DNA of 64,000 nucleotides from an uncultured Desulfovibrio sp. (GTDB lineage Bacteria; Desulfobacterota; Desulfovibrionia; Desulfovibrionales; Desulfovibrionaceae). The notes beneath the pieces were generated by a model, which did not search any database, was not told where the DNA came from, and saw only the letters and a program-made list of their open reading frames with translations. The stretch is from contig URBN01000006.1 of NCBI GenBank assembly GCA_900546145.1, forward strand, positions 34,275-98,274, given 5' to 3'. Below are positions 16,487 through 25,677 of this stretch, one piece after another. A program made the translations under genes and the position numbers. Position 1 is the first letter of the stretch. Every line of letters begins with the position of its first letter.

Positions 16487-19400
16487 TCACGGGGAGTTTT
16501 TTCCGTTCCGTCCGGTAAAAACCGGCATTCCGGCCGCGGCGAAGGCGGCCGCCGCTTCCTTTCCCGTGAGAGGCGGCTCTGTCTGACTGTCTTCCGGCGC
16601 GGCTTTCCGCCATATGGTGATGGCTTCGTAGAACGCGGGACATGGCCGCACCCGGATTCCCTCAGGACGCAGAAGCGTGTCTCCGTCCGGCCCGGGGATG
16701 GAGGCGCAGACCGCGATGGTTCCGGGAAATTTTTCAAGAACTTCCCTGAAGCCGGCGAGACCTTCAGGCGTAACGAGACAGCGCGGGACGCGGATGACGG
16801 CCGGTCTCCGGCTTCTGGCGCAGGCCTCCTCAAAGGGCAGGAGCTGTTCAGCCAGGACGCCGGCTGAGTGCCGCTCTCCGCCTTCCTCTTCCCCGGTATC
16901 CTTCTCTGTGCGTCCCACGATAAAAAGAGGCAGCGCGCTGCCGGCGGCTTCGCGCAGGAGATTCCGCACGGAGGGTGTGTAGGTCTTTGAGAAAATGTAC
17001 GCATGGGCATATCCTTCCTGATCCTCGATTCCGGCCACGGCCATGCGCCGCTTCTGCCTGTCCCTGATTTCACGGAGGCCGGATACCATGACGCAGAGCC
17101 TGACCCCTGCGCCTGGCCGGAGAGAGGAAAGCGCGGAAAGAGGCAGGCAGCCGAGACGGGCGGCTTCTCCTTTCAGACTGTCCAGAGGATGCCCGGAGAT
17201 ATAAAAACCGAGAATTTCCTTCTCGTCCCTGAGTCTGGCCGCAGGATCGGGGGCCGGGCCGGGCGTGTTCTCCCCGGGCCGCTCCTCTTCAGGCCTGTAG
17301 TCCGAGAGAAAACGCAGGAGTCCCGCCCCGCGGGCAGGGTGGAGACGGGCCCTGCTGATGGCCGAGCCGAGGCGGGAGAGCATGGATTCCCGGCTCTCTC
17401 CCGTGTCATCGAGGGCGCCGCAGCGGATGAGGGAGGAGACGGCGCGCTTTGTGACGGTTCTGAGGCTGACGCGGGAGAGAAAGTCCCCGAGCGAGCGGAA
17501 CGGGCCGTCCTTCCTGGCGCGTACGATTTCCCCGGCCGCAGCCGTGCCCACCCCGCGCACGGCGTCGAGACCGAAGATGATGCGTCCTTTCAGGGCGCTG
17601 AAGACGCCAAGGGAGGTATTGACCGACGGGGGAAGCACTTCGGGGCCGCGTTCCCGGCAGCGGGCGAGGTAGCCGGCGAGGCGTTCCGGCTGACGCATGA
17701 CCGCAGTGAGGAGGGCGGCCATGAATTCGGCCGGATAATGGGTCTTCAGATAGGCCGTGTAGTATGAGGTGAGGGCGTAGGCCACGGAATGGGCCTTGTT
17801 AAAGCCGTAGGAAGCGAAGGTCTCCATCTGCCCGAAGATGGTTTCCGCGGTTTTTCTGTCAAAGCCGCGCTCTGCCGCGCCCCTGAGAAAGCGTGCGCGC
17901 TCTCCGGCCATTTCCTCTGCCTTCTTCTTGGACATGGCGCGGCGCAGTGTGTCAGCCTCGGCAGCTGTGTAGCCGGCAGCGGTTTCGGCTATCTGCATGA
18001 CCTGTTCCTGATAGAGGATGACGCCGTAGGTATCCCTGAGGCAGGCCTCAAGGGCAGGGTGAGGATAGCGCACGGGAGATTCCCCGTGGCGGCGCCGTAT
18101 GAATTCCTGGGACATGCCGGACTCGAGGGGACCGGGACGGTAGAGGGCGAGCAGGGCCACGATGTCGCTGAAGCGCTCGGGTCTCAGAAGTGTCAGGTAT
18201 TTCTTCATGCCCGCGCTTTCCATCTGGAAGACGCCGTCCGTGTCCGCTCTGGAATAGAGGCGGTAGACAGCCGGATCATCGAGGGGCAGCGTTCTGAGAT
18301 CAGGGGCCGGCCGTCCCTCCCGGGCAACGGCGTCGATGGTGTCCTGGATGATGGTCATGTTGGCGAGCCCCAGGATGTCGAATTTGACAAGCCCGGCCGC
18401 TTCCACCATGGGGCCGTCGAACTGGGTGACGCGTTCCCCGTGCCTGCCGAGCATGACAGGCACGCGATCGGCGAGGGGGCCGCCGCTCATGACCACGCCG
18501 GCAGCGTGAATGCCGGCCTGGCGCACGAGCCCTTCGATTCTGAGGCTCACGGCAAGAACCCTGGCTGCGCTTTCGTCCTTCTCCGCCATGTCCCTGAGCT
18601 GCGGGGTCTCGCGGATGACATCGGCGATGCGGCGGTGATGGGTGAAGGACGGGAAGAACGAGGCTAACCGCGTGCGTTCCTGAAAGCCCATGCCGAGGGC
18701 GCGTCCCGCGTCCTGGACAGCGGCGCGCATTTTGAGCGTGCTGAAGGCCGCGATCTGGGCCACGCAGTCTTCCCCGTACCGTTCCCTGAGGTGCCGCAGG
18801 AGGCGTCCCCGCCTTCTCTCGCACACGTCCACATCGATATCAGGCAGGGAGGATCTGCCCGGGTTCAGGAAGCGTTCGAAAATGAGGCCGTATTCCAGCG
18901 GGTCGAAATCCGTGATGCGCATGGCCCAGGCCGTGAGGGAGCCGCCCGCGGAGCCGCGCCCCGGACCAACGGGGATGCCGTTGTCCCTGGCCCAGGTGAC
19001 GAATTCGTGCACCACAAGAAAGTAGGTAGGAAAGCCCATGCGCGTGATGACGTCCATCTCGTGCCGCAGCCTTTTCCAGTACGGGGTCTCGTCAGCCGGC
19101 GGGCCTGAGGGCTTCTCGCTAAGGCGTTTTCGTAATCCTTCTTCCGCGATGCGCCGGAATTCCTGCTCCGGCGTCGTGCCCGGAGGTACGGGGTAGGCCG
19201 GGAAGAAATGCTTTCCCGAGGGAATTTCCGCGCGGCATTCCTCTGCAATGCGCACCGTATTGGCAATGGCTTCGGGGCAGTCGGTGAAGGCATCCGCCAT
19301 TTCGGCCGGGCTCTTAAAGAAAAGATTCTTCATGCCGGAGCGCAGGTGTCCGGGCCCGCTGAGCTTCTTTCCCGTCCGGACGCACAGAAGCACTTCCCGT

Positions 19401-20035
19401 GCCTCTGCGTCGCCGGGTTCGAGGTAATGGCAGTCATTGGTGGCAGCGAGGGGAAGGTGTAAACTTTCCCCGAGCTCCATAAGCCGCTGATTGACGTACT
19501 CCTGCCGCGGAAGTCCTGTGCGCTGCATCTCGAGATAGAAGTGTCCCGGGAAAAGGGCAGCGAGGCGCAGGGCTTTTTCCCTCGCGCCGTCCATGTCCCC
19601 GCGCAGGATGGCCTCGGGCACGGCGCCCTGCAGGCAGGCGGAGAGGCAGGTGAGGCCGCCCCTGCAGCGGGAGAGGAGCCCCCAGTCCGCGCGGGGCTTT
19701 CCGCAGAAACCCGAAATCCAGGCTTCGGATACGAGATGGGAGAGATTTGACCAGCCTTCCTGGGTGCGCGCGAGGAGAATAAGGTGATGAGGCGTTCCTC
19801 CGTCCTGCAGACGGCGGTCCGGACAGGTATAGATCTCGCAGCCGAAGATGGGCCGTATGCCGTATTCGCGGCAGGCTTTCTGAAATTCGGCCGCGGCGCA
19901 GAGATTGCCGTGATCCGTGACGGCGCAGGCCTCCATGCCGAAGGAGACGGCGCGTTCACAGAGGGCCGGCAGGCGTATGGCGCTGTCGAGCATGCTGTAT
20001 TCGGAATGGCAGTGCAGGTGGATAAATTCGGACAC
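16487..20035 (-). CDS. dnaE: DNA polymerase III alpha subunit
   Basis: The 1182-residue replicative polymerase begins with a PHP domain (HLHCHSEYSMLD, TDHGN). The Pol III signature follows: GPGRGSAGGS at 357-366 and the catalytic PDIDVDV at 398-404. The finger and helix-hairpin-helix regions (SYGFNKAHSVAYALTSYYTAYLK; ALKGRIIFGLDAVRGVG) and a C-terminal OB-fold come next. Length matches DnaE rather than the shorter error-prone DnaE2/ImuC. A beta-clamp-binding QLLPF-like motif lies near residue 1090. It is transcribed alone and ends at a terminator shared with the LUD gene. Confidence 0.95.
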   Translation of the reverse strand: MSEFIHLHCHSEYSMLDSAIRLPALCERAVSFGMEACAVTDHGNLCAAAEFQKACREYGIRPIFGCEIYTCPDRRLQDGGTPHHLILLARTQEGWSNLSHLVSEAWISGFCGKPRADWGLLSRCRGGLTCLSACLQGAVPEAILRGDMDGAREKALRLAALFPGHFYLEMQRTGLPRQEYVNQRLMELGESLHLPLAATNDCHYLEPGDAEAREVLLCVRTGKKLSGPGHLRSGMKNLFFKSPAEMADAFTDCPEAIANTVRIAEECRAEIPSGKHFFPAYPVPPGTTPEQEFRRIAEEGLRKRLSEKPSGPPADETPYWKRLRHEMDVITRMGFPTYFLVVHEFVTWARDNGIPVGPGRGSAGGSLTAWAMRITDFDPLEYGLIFERFLNPGRSSLPDIDVDVCERRRGRLLRHLRERYGEDCVAQIAAFSTLKMRAAVQDAGRALGMGFQERTRLASFFPSFTHHRRIADVIRETPQLRDMAEKDESAARVLAVSLRIEGLVRQAGIHAAGVVMSGGPLADRVPVMLGRHGERVTQFDGPMVEAAGLVKFDILGLANMTIIQDTIDAVAREGRPAPDLRTLPLDDPAVYRLYSRADTDGVFQMESAGMKKYLTLLRPERFSDIVALLALYRPGPLESGMSQEFIRRRHGESPVRYPHPALEACLRDTYGVILYQEQVMQIAETAAGYTAAEADTLRRAMSKKKAEEMAGERARFLRGAAERGFDRKTAETIFGQMETFASYGFNKAHSVAYALTSYYTAYLKTHYPAEFMAALLTAVMRQPERLAGYLARCRERGPEVLPPSVNTSLGVFSALKGRIIFGLDAVRGVGTAAAGEIVRARKDGPFRSLGDFLSRVSLRTVTKRAVSSLIRCGALDDTGESRESMLSRLGSAISRARLHPARGAGLLRFLSDYRPEEERPGENTPGPAPDPAARLRDEKEILGFYISGHPLDSLKGEAARLGCLPLSALSSLRPGAGVRLCVMVSGLREIRDRQKRRMAVAGIEDQEGYAHAYIFSKTYTPSVRNLLREAAGSALPLFIVGRTEKDTGEEEGGERHSAGVLAEQLLPFEEACARSRRPAVIRVPRCLVTPEGLAGFREVLEKFPGTIAVCASIPGPDGDTLLRPEGIRVRPCPAFYEAITIWRKAAPEDSQTEPPLTGKEAAAAFAAAGMPVFTGRNGKNSP

Positions 20036-20136
20036 GGTCGTTTTCGGTCTGGATTTTGTTTCTTTGCAGAGAGCGCTTCCCGTCCGTATACTGAAGGCGC
20101 CGCGGCATCCATGCCGCGGGAAAAAACGGAGGCGGT

Positions 20137-21273
20137 ATGCGCTACCTTTCGAGAATACTCTATGGCTTCGCCATTTTCATCATCTGCGTGACAGCGGCCC
20201 TCCTGCTCCAGATTGACAGTTCGGCTATGTCCATGGCTGACGCGCTTTTCCCGGGCAGCGGCCGGGTGGTCTGCCTTATCCTTCTGGCCGCCGAGGCGGC
20301 GGGTGCCTGCTGGCTGTATCTCTCCTTCAGGCTGAGGCCCGCGAAGCTCGTGATACGTCACAACCCCGAAGAGGATGAGCGTCTCGCCTTCGCAGAGGAA
20401 CTCGAAAAGCGCCTCGCCAGAAATCAGATCGTGCGCAGGGCCGGGCTTGCGCCTTCAGATGAAGATTTCGCGGAAAAGGCCATGCTGCTCCTCGACAGGA
20501 AGGCGGATGACGAAATCAGGAGCGCAGGGAAGCGCATTTTCCTCGGCACCGCGCTCGCCCAGAACGGCAAACTGGATGCGCTCATTGTCTTCTTTTCCCT
20601 CGTGCGGCTCGTGTGGCGCGTGTCCTCCATCTACAATCAGCGTCCGGCTCCGAGGGAGATTATGAGCGTCTACGGTGCCGTGTCTTCCGCCACTTTCGTG
20701 GCCTTTTCCCTGGACGCCCTGGACATTCCGAGGACCATCACGGACTCGGTGAGTCAGATTGTGCCTTCGGCAGCGCCCGCCATGACAGCAGCTTCCGTGC
20801 CGTTCATGGGCTCGGCCCTGCATGTGTTCACGGCCGCGGCCATTGACGGCGCCTCCAACTGCCTTCTCGCCGTGCGAGCGGGAGTGGCGGCGCGCAGCGC
20901 GTTCCGGTACGGCGCCTCGGGTGGCGAAAGCCTGCATGTGAGTATGAAGGAGACGGGGGGCCTGCTCATGGACATTACCCAGGAAACCATGGGCGCCATC
21001 GTGAAGGCCGTGAAACGGCAGATGCTCTCCGTCTCTGCCGCCACGGGCAAAAAGATGGCCACCGCGGCCGGCACCATGGCCGAAGCAGCGGCTGAGGCCA
21101 CGGAAAACGCGGCAGGCGGCGTTATCCGCGCGGCCGTGGGACTCGCCGATGGAATGCGTGGCGCACTCGGGCCAAGGCGGGACGGGGAAAAGGACATGGA
21201 AGAGAAGATGCCCTCTCCGGCCGCGGGAGAAGGAAAGAAAAAATCCTTCTTCGACAGGCTGAGAAGAAAATAA
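20137..21273 (+). CDS. DUF697-family membrane protein (YcjF-like)
   Basis: The 378-residue protein has two N-terminal transmembrane segments (about residues 7-27 and 45-65). A soluble linker follows, then a DUF697 region with the family pattern GKLDALIVFFSLVRLVWRVSSIYNQRPAPREI and SSATFVAFSLDALDIPRTITDSV. The C-terminus is Ala-rich and helical, ending in a basic tail. DUF697 proteins often accompany a YcjX/GTPase stress partner, which is not seen here. GGAGG precedes the ATG. Divergent from dnaE, with about 100 bases between the two starts. Function unknown. Confidence 0.75.
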   Translation: MRYLSRILYGFAIFIICVTAALLLQIDSSAMSMADALFPGSGRVVCLILLAAEAAGACWLYLSFRLRPAKLVIRHNPEEDERLAFAEELEKRLARNQIVRRAGLAPSDEDFAEKAMLLLDRKADDEIRSAGKRIFLGTALAQNGKLDALIVFFSLVRLVWRVSSIYNQRPAPREIMSVYGAVSSATFVAFSLDALDIPRTITDSVSQIVPSAAPAMTAASVPFMGSALHVFTAAAIDGASNCLLAVRAGVAARSAFRYGASGGESLHVSMKETGGLLMDITQETMGAIVKAVKRQMLSVSAATGKKMATAAGTMAEAAAEATENAAGGVIRAAVGLADGMRGALGPRRDGEKDMEEKMPSPAAGEGKKKSFFDRLRRK

Positions 21274-21540
21274 GCTGATCAGCACGGGCATACAGGCACA
21301 GGGCCCTTCCGGCACAGGGGAGCTCTGCCATCCGCTCTGCAGCATTCGTTTCTGCTGTGGCGGTTTGACCAGCTTTTGGATGAATTCCGGGGCGCGATCA
21401 GATGGGGAATCCTTCTCTCTGTCTGGACTGCGCAATGCTGAAGAAAAGGCTTTTTTCCCTGCTCCTTCAATAATTAAGTTATTTCAGAGCTGTCCACAGT
21501 CCTGCATTTTTCAGACATAGAATATCCGGTCAGGTTCCTC

Positions 21541-22581
21541 ATGCTTAAGAAACTGCATATTGAAAATTTTACGGTTTTTCGTAAAGCCGATATTGAGTTT
21601 TCTCCTGGCCTCAATGTCATAACAGGTGAGAATGGTTCGGGTAAAAGTCATCTGCTGAAGCTGGGCTATGCCATATTGAAAACACTGGAATCGTTTGGGA
21701 ACAAAGTTCCGGCCAGAGAAATGGCGGAGCGCAGGCTCGCCGGAAACCTTGTGGACATTTTCCGTCCCGAAAGTCTGGGCAGGCTCGCTTCCCGTGTTCA
21801 GGGGAGTCCGGATTCCACCGTTTCTGCCACATGGAACCGGAAAGGAAGTCTTGCGTTTTCTTTTTCCACAAGGAAAACGGAAAAAGTGAATATACTGCTG
21901 GCCCCGCAGTATGATCCTCTGGAGGCCTCAGCACTCTTCATTCCACCCCAGGAAATACTCTCCGTGTTCGAGGGGTTTCAGGGGGCTCTGGAGAAAAGAG
22001 AACTTGCCTTTGATGGAACGTATTCTGCTTTGGCAAAGGCTCTGAACCCCGCTCCTCTGAAAGGGAAGGGCTCCTCAGGTACAGCGGAGCTCGTTGATGA
22101 GCTGGAAAAAATTTTAAAGGCTTCTGTCGTTAAAAAAAATAGCAGATTTTATTTTTCATCCAAAAGTATCAGAAGACAGCTTGAGGCGCCGCTTGCCTCG
22201 GCAGGCCACCGTAAACTCGGTATGCTGGCTTACCTGATAATGAACGGGGAACTGCGTAATAAATCCTCGCTGTTCTGGGATGAGCCGGATGCCAGTCTGA
22301 ACCCCAGACTGCTGAGGGAACTTGCAGGGATTCTGGCAGGACTCAGCAGGGTCATGCAGGTCACCGTTGCCACGCACAGTCTTTTTCTCCTGAGGGAACT
22401 GGAAATCCTGCAGGAAGAGAAAAAGCTTTCCGGAGCGCGGTATTTCGGCCTGCACTTTTCCGATTGTGGCGTTGAAATTTTATCGGGCCCCTCTTCCAAT
22501 GATATTGGAGATATCGCCGCCCTGGATACGGGCCTGGAGCAGTCCTGCAGGTATATGGATTTACTTTATGGGGGAAAGTAG
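21541..22581 (+). CDS. Solitary AAA (ABC/SMC-like) ATPase
   Basis: The 346-residue protein is an ABC-type ATPase of the AAA_15/AAA_21 kind. Its N-terminal strand is LHIENFTVFRKADIEFSPGLNVITG, Walker A GENGSGKS is at 29-36, Walker B LFWDEPD at 244-250, and the H-loop VTVATHS at 274-280. The C-terminal block DIGDIAALDTGLEQSCRYMDLL is common in phage- and defence-associated members. Its base composition is visibly lower in GC than its neighbours, suggesting acquisition. No effector (nuclease, TOPRIM or HEPN) gene is adjacent. The 266-base gap before it holds no gene. An SD is not obvious. Confidence 0.8.
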   Translation: MLKKLHIENFTVFRKADIEFSPGLNVITGENGSGKSHLLKLGYAILKTLESFGNKVPAREMAERRLAGNLVDIFRPESLGRLASRVQGSPDSTVSATWNRKGSLAFSFSTRKTEKVNILLAPQYDPLEASALFIPPQEILSVFEGFQGALEKRELAFDGTYSALAKALNPAPLKGKGSSGTAELVDELEKILKASVVKKNSRFYFSSKSIRRQLEAPLASAGHRKLGMLAYLIMNGELRNKSSLFWDEPDASLNPRLLRELAGILAGLSRVMQVTVATHSLFLLRELEILQEEKKLSGARYFGLHFSDCGVEILSGPSSNDIGDIAALDTGLEQSCRYMDLLYGGK

Positions 22582-22693
22582 AGGCCTGAGATGTATGTGG
22601 ATGACCCGCTTTCCGTCTTTCCTGATGGGCGGGAGGTAACCCAGTCTGCCAGGACGCTGGATCTCCCGCGGTTCCCGGACCTGCCGGAAAAAG

Positions 22694-22725
22694 CCCCCTT
22701 CCTTCCCGTGCGGGAAGAAAGGGGG
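22694..22725 (-). terminator. Terminator of the amidohydrolase gene
   Basis: A nearly perfect 15-bp stem pairs 22694-22708 with 22711-22725 (CCCCCTTCCTTCCCG / CGGGAAGAAAGGGGG). In the minus direction it is followed by C-T5. Confidence 0.75.
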
Positions 22726-22754
22726 AACGTTCAGGGAAACTGAACTGAGGAAAA

Positions 22755-23597
22755 CTATTCGGGAAGGCCGAGGATCCTGCAGGCATTTCTGTACATGACT
22801 TTCTCGAGCACTTCCGGAGTGAAGGGCAGGCTCCTGTAGAGGGCAATCTGCTCCTGGAAGTCCATAAACGGCGCGGCGCTCGAGAAGATGACTTTGTCGC
22901 TGATGATGGTGTTGGCCGCTTCGATATACTTTTCGGAGAAGGGCTGCTGCTCGTATTCGGCGATATCGAGATAGACGTTGGCGTTGCGCTGCACGACCAT
23001 GATGGTTTCGCTCACGTACGGGTAGCCGCCGTGGCTGATGATGATTTTCAGTTCCGGGAAGTCGCAGGCCACGCGGTCGATGTGGCAGACAGCGGAGTCT
23101 TCCATGACGGTGCCGCGCACGAGGGTGGCCGGGCCGGTGGTGATGACGATCGGAATACTGAGCTCGCAGCACTTGGCGTAGATGGGATAGAAACGGCGGT
23201 GATCCGCGGGGATGCGGGCGAGGTAGGGATCGATGGCCGCGCCTCTGAATCCGTCGCGCTCAACCCTGTTCTTCAGTTCGGTGATGGCGTCCATGCCCTT
23301 GATGGGGTCAACGCCGGCGAAGCCGATGAACCTGTCCGGATACTGCTTCATGAGTTCGAGGATGCCGGGATTGGAAGATTTGAGGCCGTAGGTGGTTTCG
23401 GCATCGCGTCCGATGACTACGCCTTTCACCACATTCTGGGCTTCCATCTCCTTCACGATCTGCTCAATGGGCTCGGGCTTCGCACGGTCTTTGTAGTTGA
23501 AGTACTCGAACATGGGGCTGAAAGGGCCTCCCTTGGCGAGCATGCCTCTGACGGCATCGGGAGTGCTGGGACGGAAACGAAAGTCGATAATTTTCAT
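22755..23597 (-). CDS. Amidohydrolase-2 family protein lacking the N-terminal HxH
   Basis: The 280-residue protein is a TIM-barrel amidohydrolase of the PF04909 type. GFAGVDPIKGMDAITELK, IIISHGGYPYVSETI and VIFSSAAPFMDF match strands of that fold. The canonical metal-binding D-x-H-x-H at the first strand is replaced by DFRFRP, and the 'HTG' of strand 5 reads TTGP. The classical binuclear or mononuclear site is thus reduced. Members normally decarboxylate or hydrolyse cyclic substrates; this subgroup may use a different metal set or none. The start at 23597 has AAGGA upstream. Divergent from an amino-acid transporter. Confidence 0.75.
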   Translation of the reverse strand: MKIIDFRFRPSTPDAVRGMLAKGGPFSPMFEYFNYKDRAKPEPIEQIVKEMEAQNVVKGVVIGRDAETTYGLKSSNPGILELMKQYPDRFIGFAGVDPIKGMDAITELKNRVERDGFRGAAIDPYLARIPADHRRFYPIYAKCCELSIPIVITTGPATLVRGTVMEDSAVCHIDRVACDFPELKIIISHGGYPYVSETIMVVQRNANVYLDIAEYEQQPFSEKYIEAANTIISDKVIFSSAAPFMDFQEQIALYRSLPFTPEVLEKVMYRNACRILGLPE

Positions 23598-24220
23598 GGT
23601 ATATTCCTTGCGTTGTGCGCCGTGCTGGAAAAAAGCCGGAAGCGGAAAGGGTATCTGCTCTTTCCGGGAGAGGAACTCCCCCGGGGGAAAACCGGGGCAG
23701 TTCTGCTGCCGGATGAAGAGTGAGAAAACGGTATGCCGTTCTGGAATGAGCAAGAAATATGCCATGAAAAGGGCAGAGTACGGGCCGGGGAAGGGGAAAA
23801 GAAGCCGCTGTAACCAGAAGAAAAGACGTCTTTTCCGGGGAAGAGGCGAGCTCATCCTGTTCCCGGCAGAACAGACGAACCGCCGGTCGGCGCTTTTTTT
23901 CACGCAGCCTTTTCTGGAGGATATGATATTATTTAATTTGTTATTTTAAATAGTTATGCTATAAAAGAGCGACGGACGGAGCCTGTTGTTTTTTTGCACG
24001 GAGGCATTTCCTCCATGAAAGCCGCGTTATTCCGGAACGTTAACGGAAAACACAGGGAAGCTGTGTGGCATTAAGGCACAGCATTGTGCTTTTCTGCACA
24101 AAAAACACTCCCAGACACGGAAACACGAACGTTTTGTTTTCCGGGTGGTACCTTGAGGGGAATGCGGCTGTGGGTTACATTCCGAAATAAATGCCGGGCA
24201 GCCGGCAAAGGCGAAGAGGC
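23598..24220. other. Divergent AT-rich intergenic region
   Basis: This 623-base gap separates the amidohydrolase from the transporter operon. The middle (23925-23970) is strikingly AT-rich and holds the promoter listed separately. I see no convincing coding frame. Confidence 0.5.
23938..23965 (+). promoter_or_regulatory. Candidate sigma-70 promoter for the amino-acid transporter operon
   Basis: TTGTTA (23938-23943) and TATAAA (23960-23965) are 16 bases apart in an AT-rich island. They point toward the permease gene 255 bases downstream. Confidence 0.4.
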
Positions 24221-24928
24221 ATGTTTCATCCCCAGTGGGAGGTCCTTCTGGAGCCTCCCTATCCGTCTATTCTTCTCACGGGCGTCTGGATTACCGTGCT
24301 CCTGGCCCTCGTTTCCTCAGTGTCCTCGTTTTTCCTTGGCGTCATCCTCGCCGTGGGGCGCGCCTCGGGATCCCGGGCTGCGCGCGTCTCCTGCACTTTT
24401 TTCTGCGATATTGTGCGCAGCCTGCCTGGCGTTTTCTGGCTCCTGCTCTTTTTCTTCTGCCTTCCCGTGCTTCTGCCCGAAGGAGCCGGGCTGGCCCTCA
24501 ACGGCTGGGACGGATTCCCTTTCTTCGCGGCCTGTCTCGGCCTCTCGGTCAATAATTCCCCGTACCTTGCGGATATTCTGTATTCCGTGATGGGCGTGAG
24601 CGGGAAGAACGCCATGGATGCCGCGCGCCTCGCAGGGCTGAAGGGAGCCGTTTTCTGGTGCAGGGTCGTCCTGCCCCAGGCTGTGGCTGCCTCGCTGGCC
24701 GCCATTTCCATCCGCATGCTGCACAATTTCAAGAACACGTCCCTTGCCATGGTCATCAGCGTGCCGGAGCTCACCTGGGCCTCCCAGGAGGTCGAGTCCC
24801 TGAGTTTCGCCGGTCTCGAGGTGACCACGGCAGCCACCTGCATTTACCTCGCCATGGGCGGCGTCCTCTCGCTGCTCCTGCACTGGCTGCGCTCCTCTGT
24901 GCGACGGCGCTGCCGGCTGGAGGGCTGA
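24221..24928 (+). CDS. Polar amino-acid ABC transporter permease (first)
   Basis: The 235-residue membrane protein has about five spans and the HisMQ-type inner-membrane signature (AGLKGAVFWCRVVLPQAVAASLAAISIRMLHNFKNTSLAMVISVPEL), where the EAA loop meets the ATPase. SPYLADILYSVMGVS is the usual preceding segment. It forms a heterodimer with the next gene's product. The ATG at 24221 is preferred over an earlier one because family members start near FHPQWEVLLEPPYPSILLTGVW. The stop is followed by the next permease after 4 bases. Confidence 0.85.
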   Translation: MFHPQWEVLLEPPYPSILLTGVWITVLLALVSSVSSFFLGVILAVGRASGSRAARVSCTFFCDIVRSLPGVFWLLLFFFCLPVLLPEGAGLALNGWDGFPFFAACLGLSVNNSPYLADILYSVMGVSGKNAMDAARLAGLKGAVFWCRVVLPQAVAASLAAISIRMLHNFKNTSLAMVISVPELTWASQEVESLSFAGLEVTTAATCIYLAMGGVLSLLLHWLRSSVRRRCRLEG

Positions 24929-24932
24929 TCCC

Positions 24933-25640
24933 ATGGCCGGCGTGATGTCTTCCTTCGGTGACGCCCTGCCGTACGCGGGATCCCTGCTCTTCGGACTCGA
25001 CGGCAGCGGGACGGGAGGCCTGTGCCTCAATATTCTTATTACCCTGGCCGTGCTCCCTGCCTCCCTTGTTCTGGGGTCGCTCCTCGGCGCCGTGCGTCTC
25101 TTCCGTGTCAGGCCCCTGAACTGGCTGGCCTTTCTCTTCATCGAGGCGGTCAAGGGCATCCCCGTTCTGCTCATGATCTTCTGGCTGCATTACGCGCTGC
25201 CCGCTTTCCTCGGGCTCAGGCCGCCGCTTTTTCTCACGGCCGTCGCCGCCCTCACCATGTACGGCTCCGCCAACGTGGCTGAGGTTTTCCTGAGTGGCGC
25301 GGATATGGTGCGGAAGAGCGAACTCGAGGCGGCCAGGCTTTCCGGTTTTTCCGGGGCCGGCGTGTTCCGCCGCGTGCTCGCGCCGCAGGTTCTGCAGCGC
25401 ATGGTGCCCGCTCTTCTCGGTGTCATGGTCTCCCTTTTCAAGGACACCTCCATCGTCTTTGTCATCGGCCTCATCGAGCTGACACAGACGGGCATGATCC
25501 TCGCGAACCGCTATCCGGACATGCTCGTGCCCATGTATGTTCTCATTGGCGCGGGGTACATGACTGTCTCCCTGCTGCTCGCGAAACTCGCGAGAGTCAT
25601 CGCGCGCAGGCAGGCGGAGAAGTTTCCGGAGTCAATGTAA
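24933..25640 (+). CDS. Polar amino-acid ABC transporter permease (second)
   Basis: The 235-residue permease is of the same family as its upstream neighbour (SANVAEVFLSGADMVRKSELEAARLSGFSGAGVFRRVLAPQVL, then MVSLFKDTSIVFVIGLIELTQTG). It should be the partner subunit. GGAGGG inside the end of the previous gene serves as SD, so the two are probably translationally linked. The solute-binding protein follows after 37 bases. Confidence 0.88.
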   Translation: MAGVMSSFGDALPYAGSLLFGLDGSGTGGLCLNILITLAVLPASLVLGSLLGAVRLFRVRPLNWLAFLFIEAVKGIPVLLMIFWLHYALPAFLGLRPPLFLTAVAALTMYGSANVAEVFLSGADMVRKSELEAARLSGFSGAGVFRRVLAPQVLQRMVPALLGVMVSLFKDTSIVFVIGLIELTQTGMILANRYPDMLVPMYVLIGAGYMTVSLLLAKLARVIARRQAEKFPESM

Positions 25641-25677
25641 AGGCTTTTTCCCTTCACCTTCAGCAAAGGATTTTCCG

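Noticed and set aside
23497..23949. A 150-codon plus-strand frame over the amidohydrolase start
   Set aside because: It overlaps a recognised gene, is very basic with no family pattern, and crosses the AT-rich promoter island.
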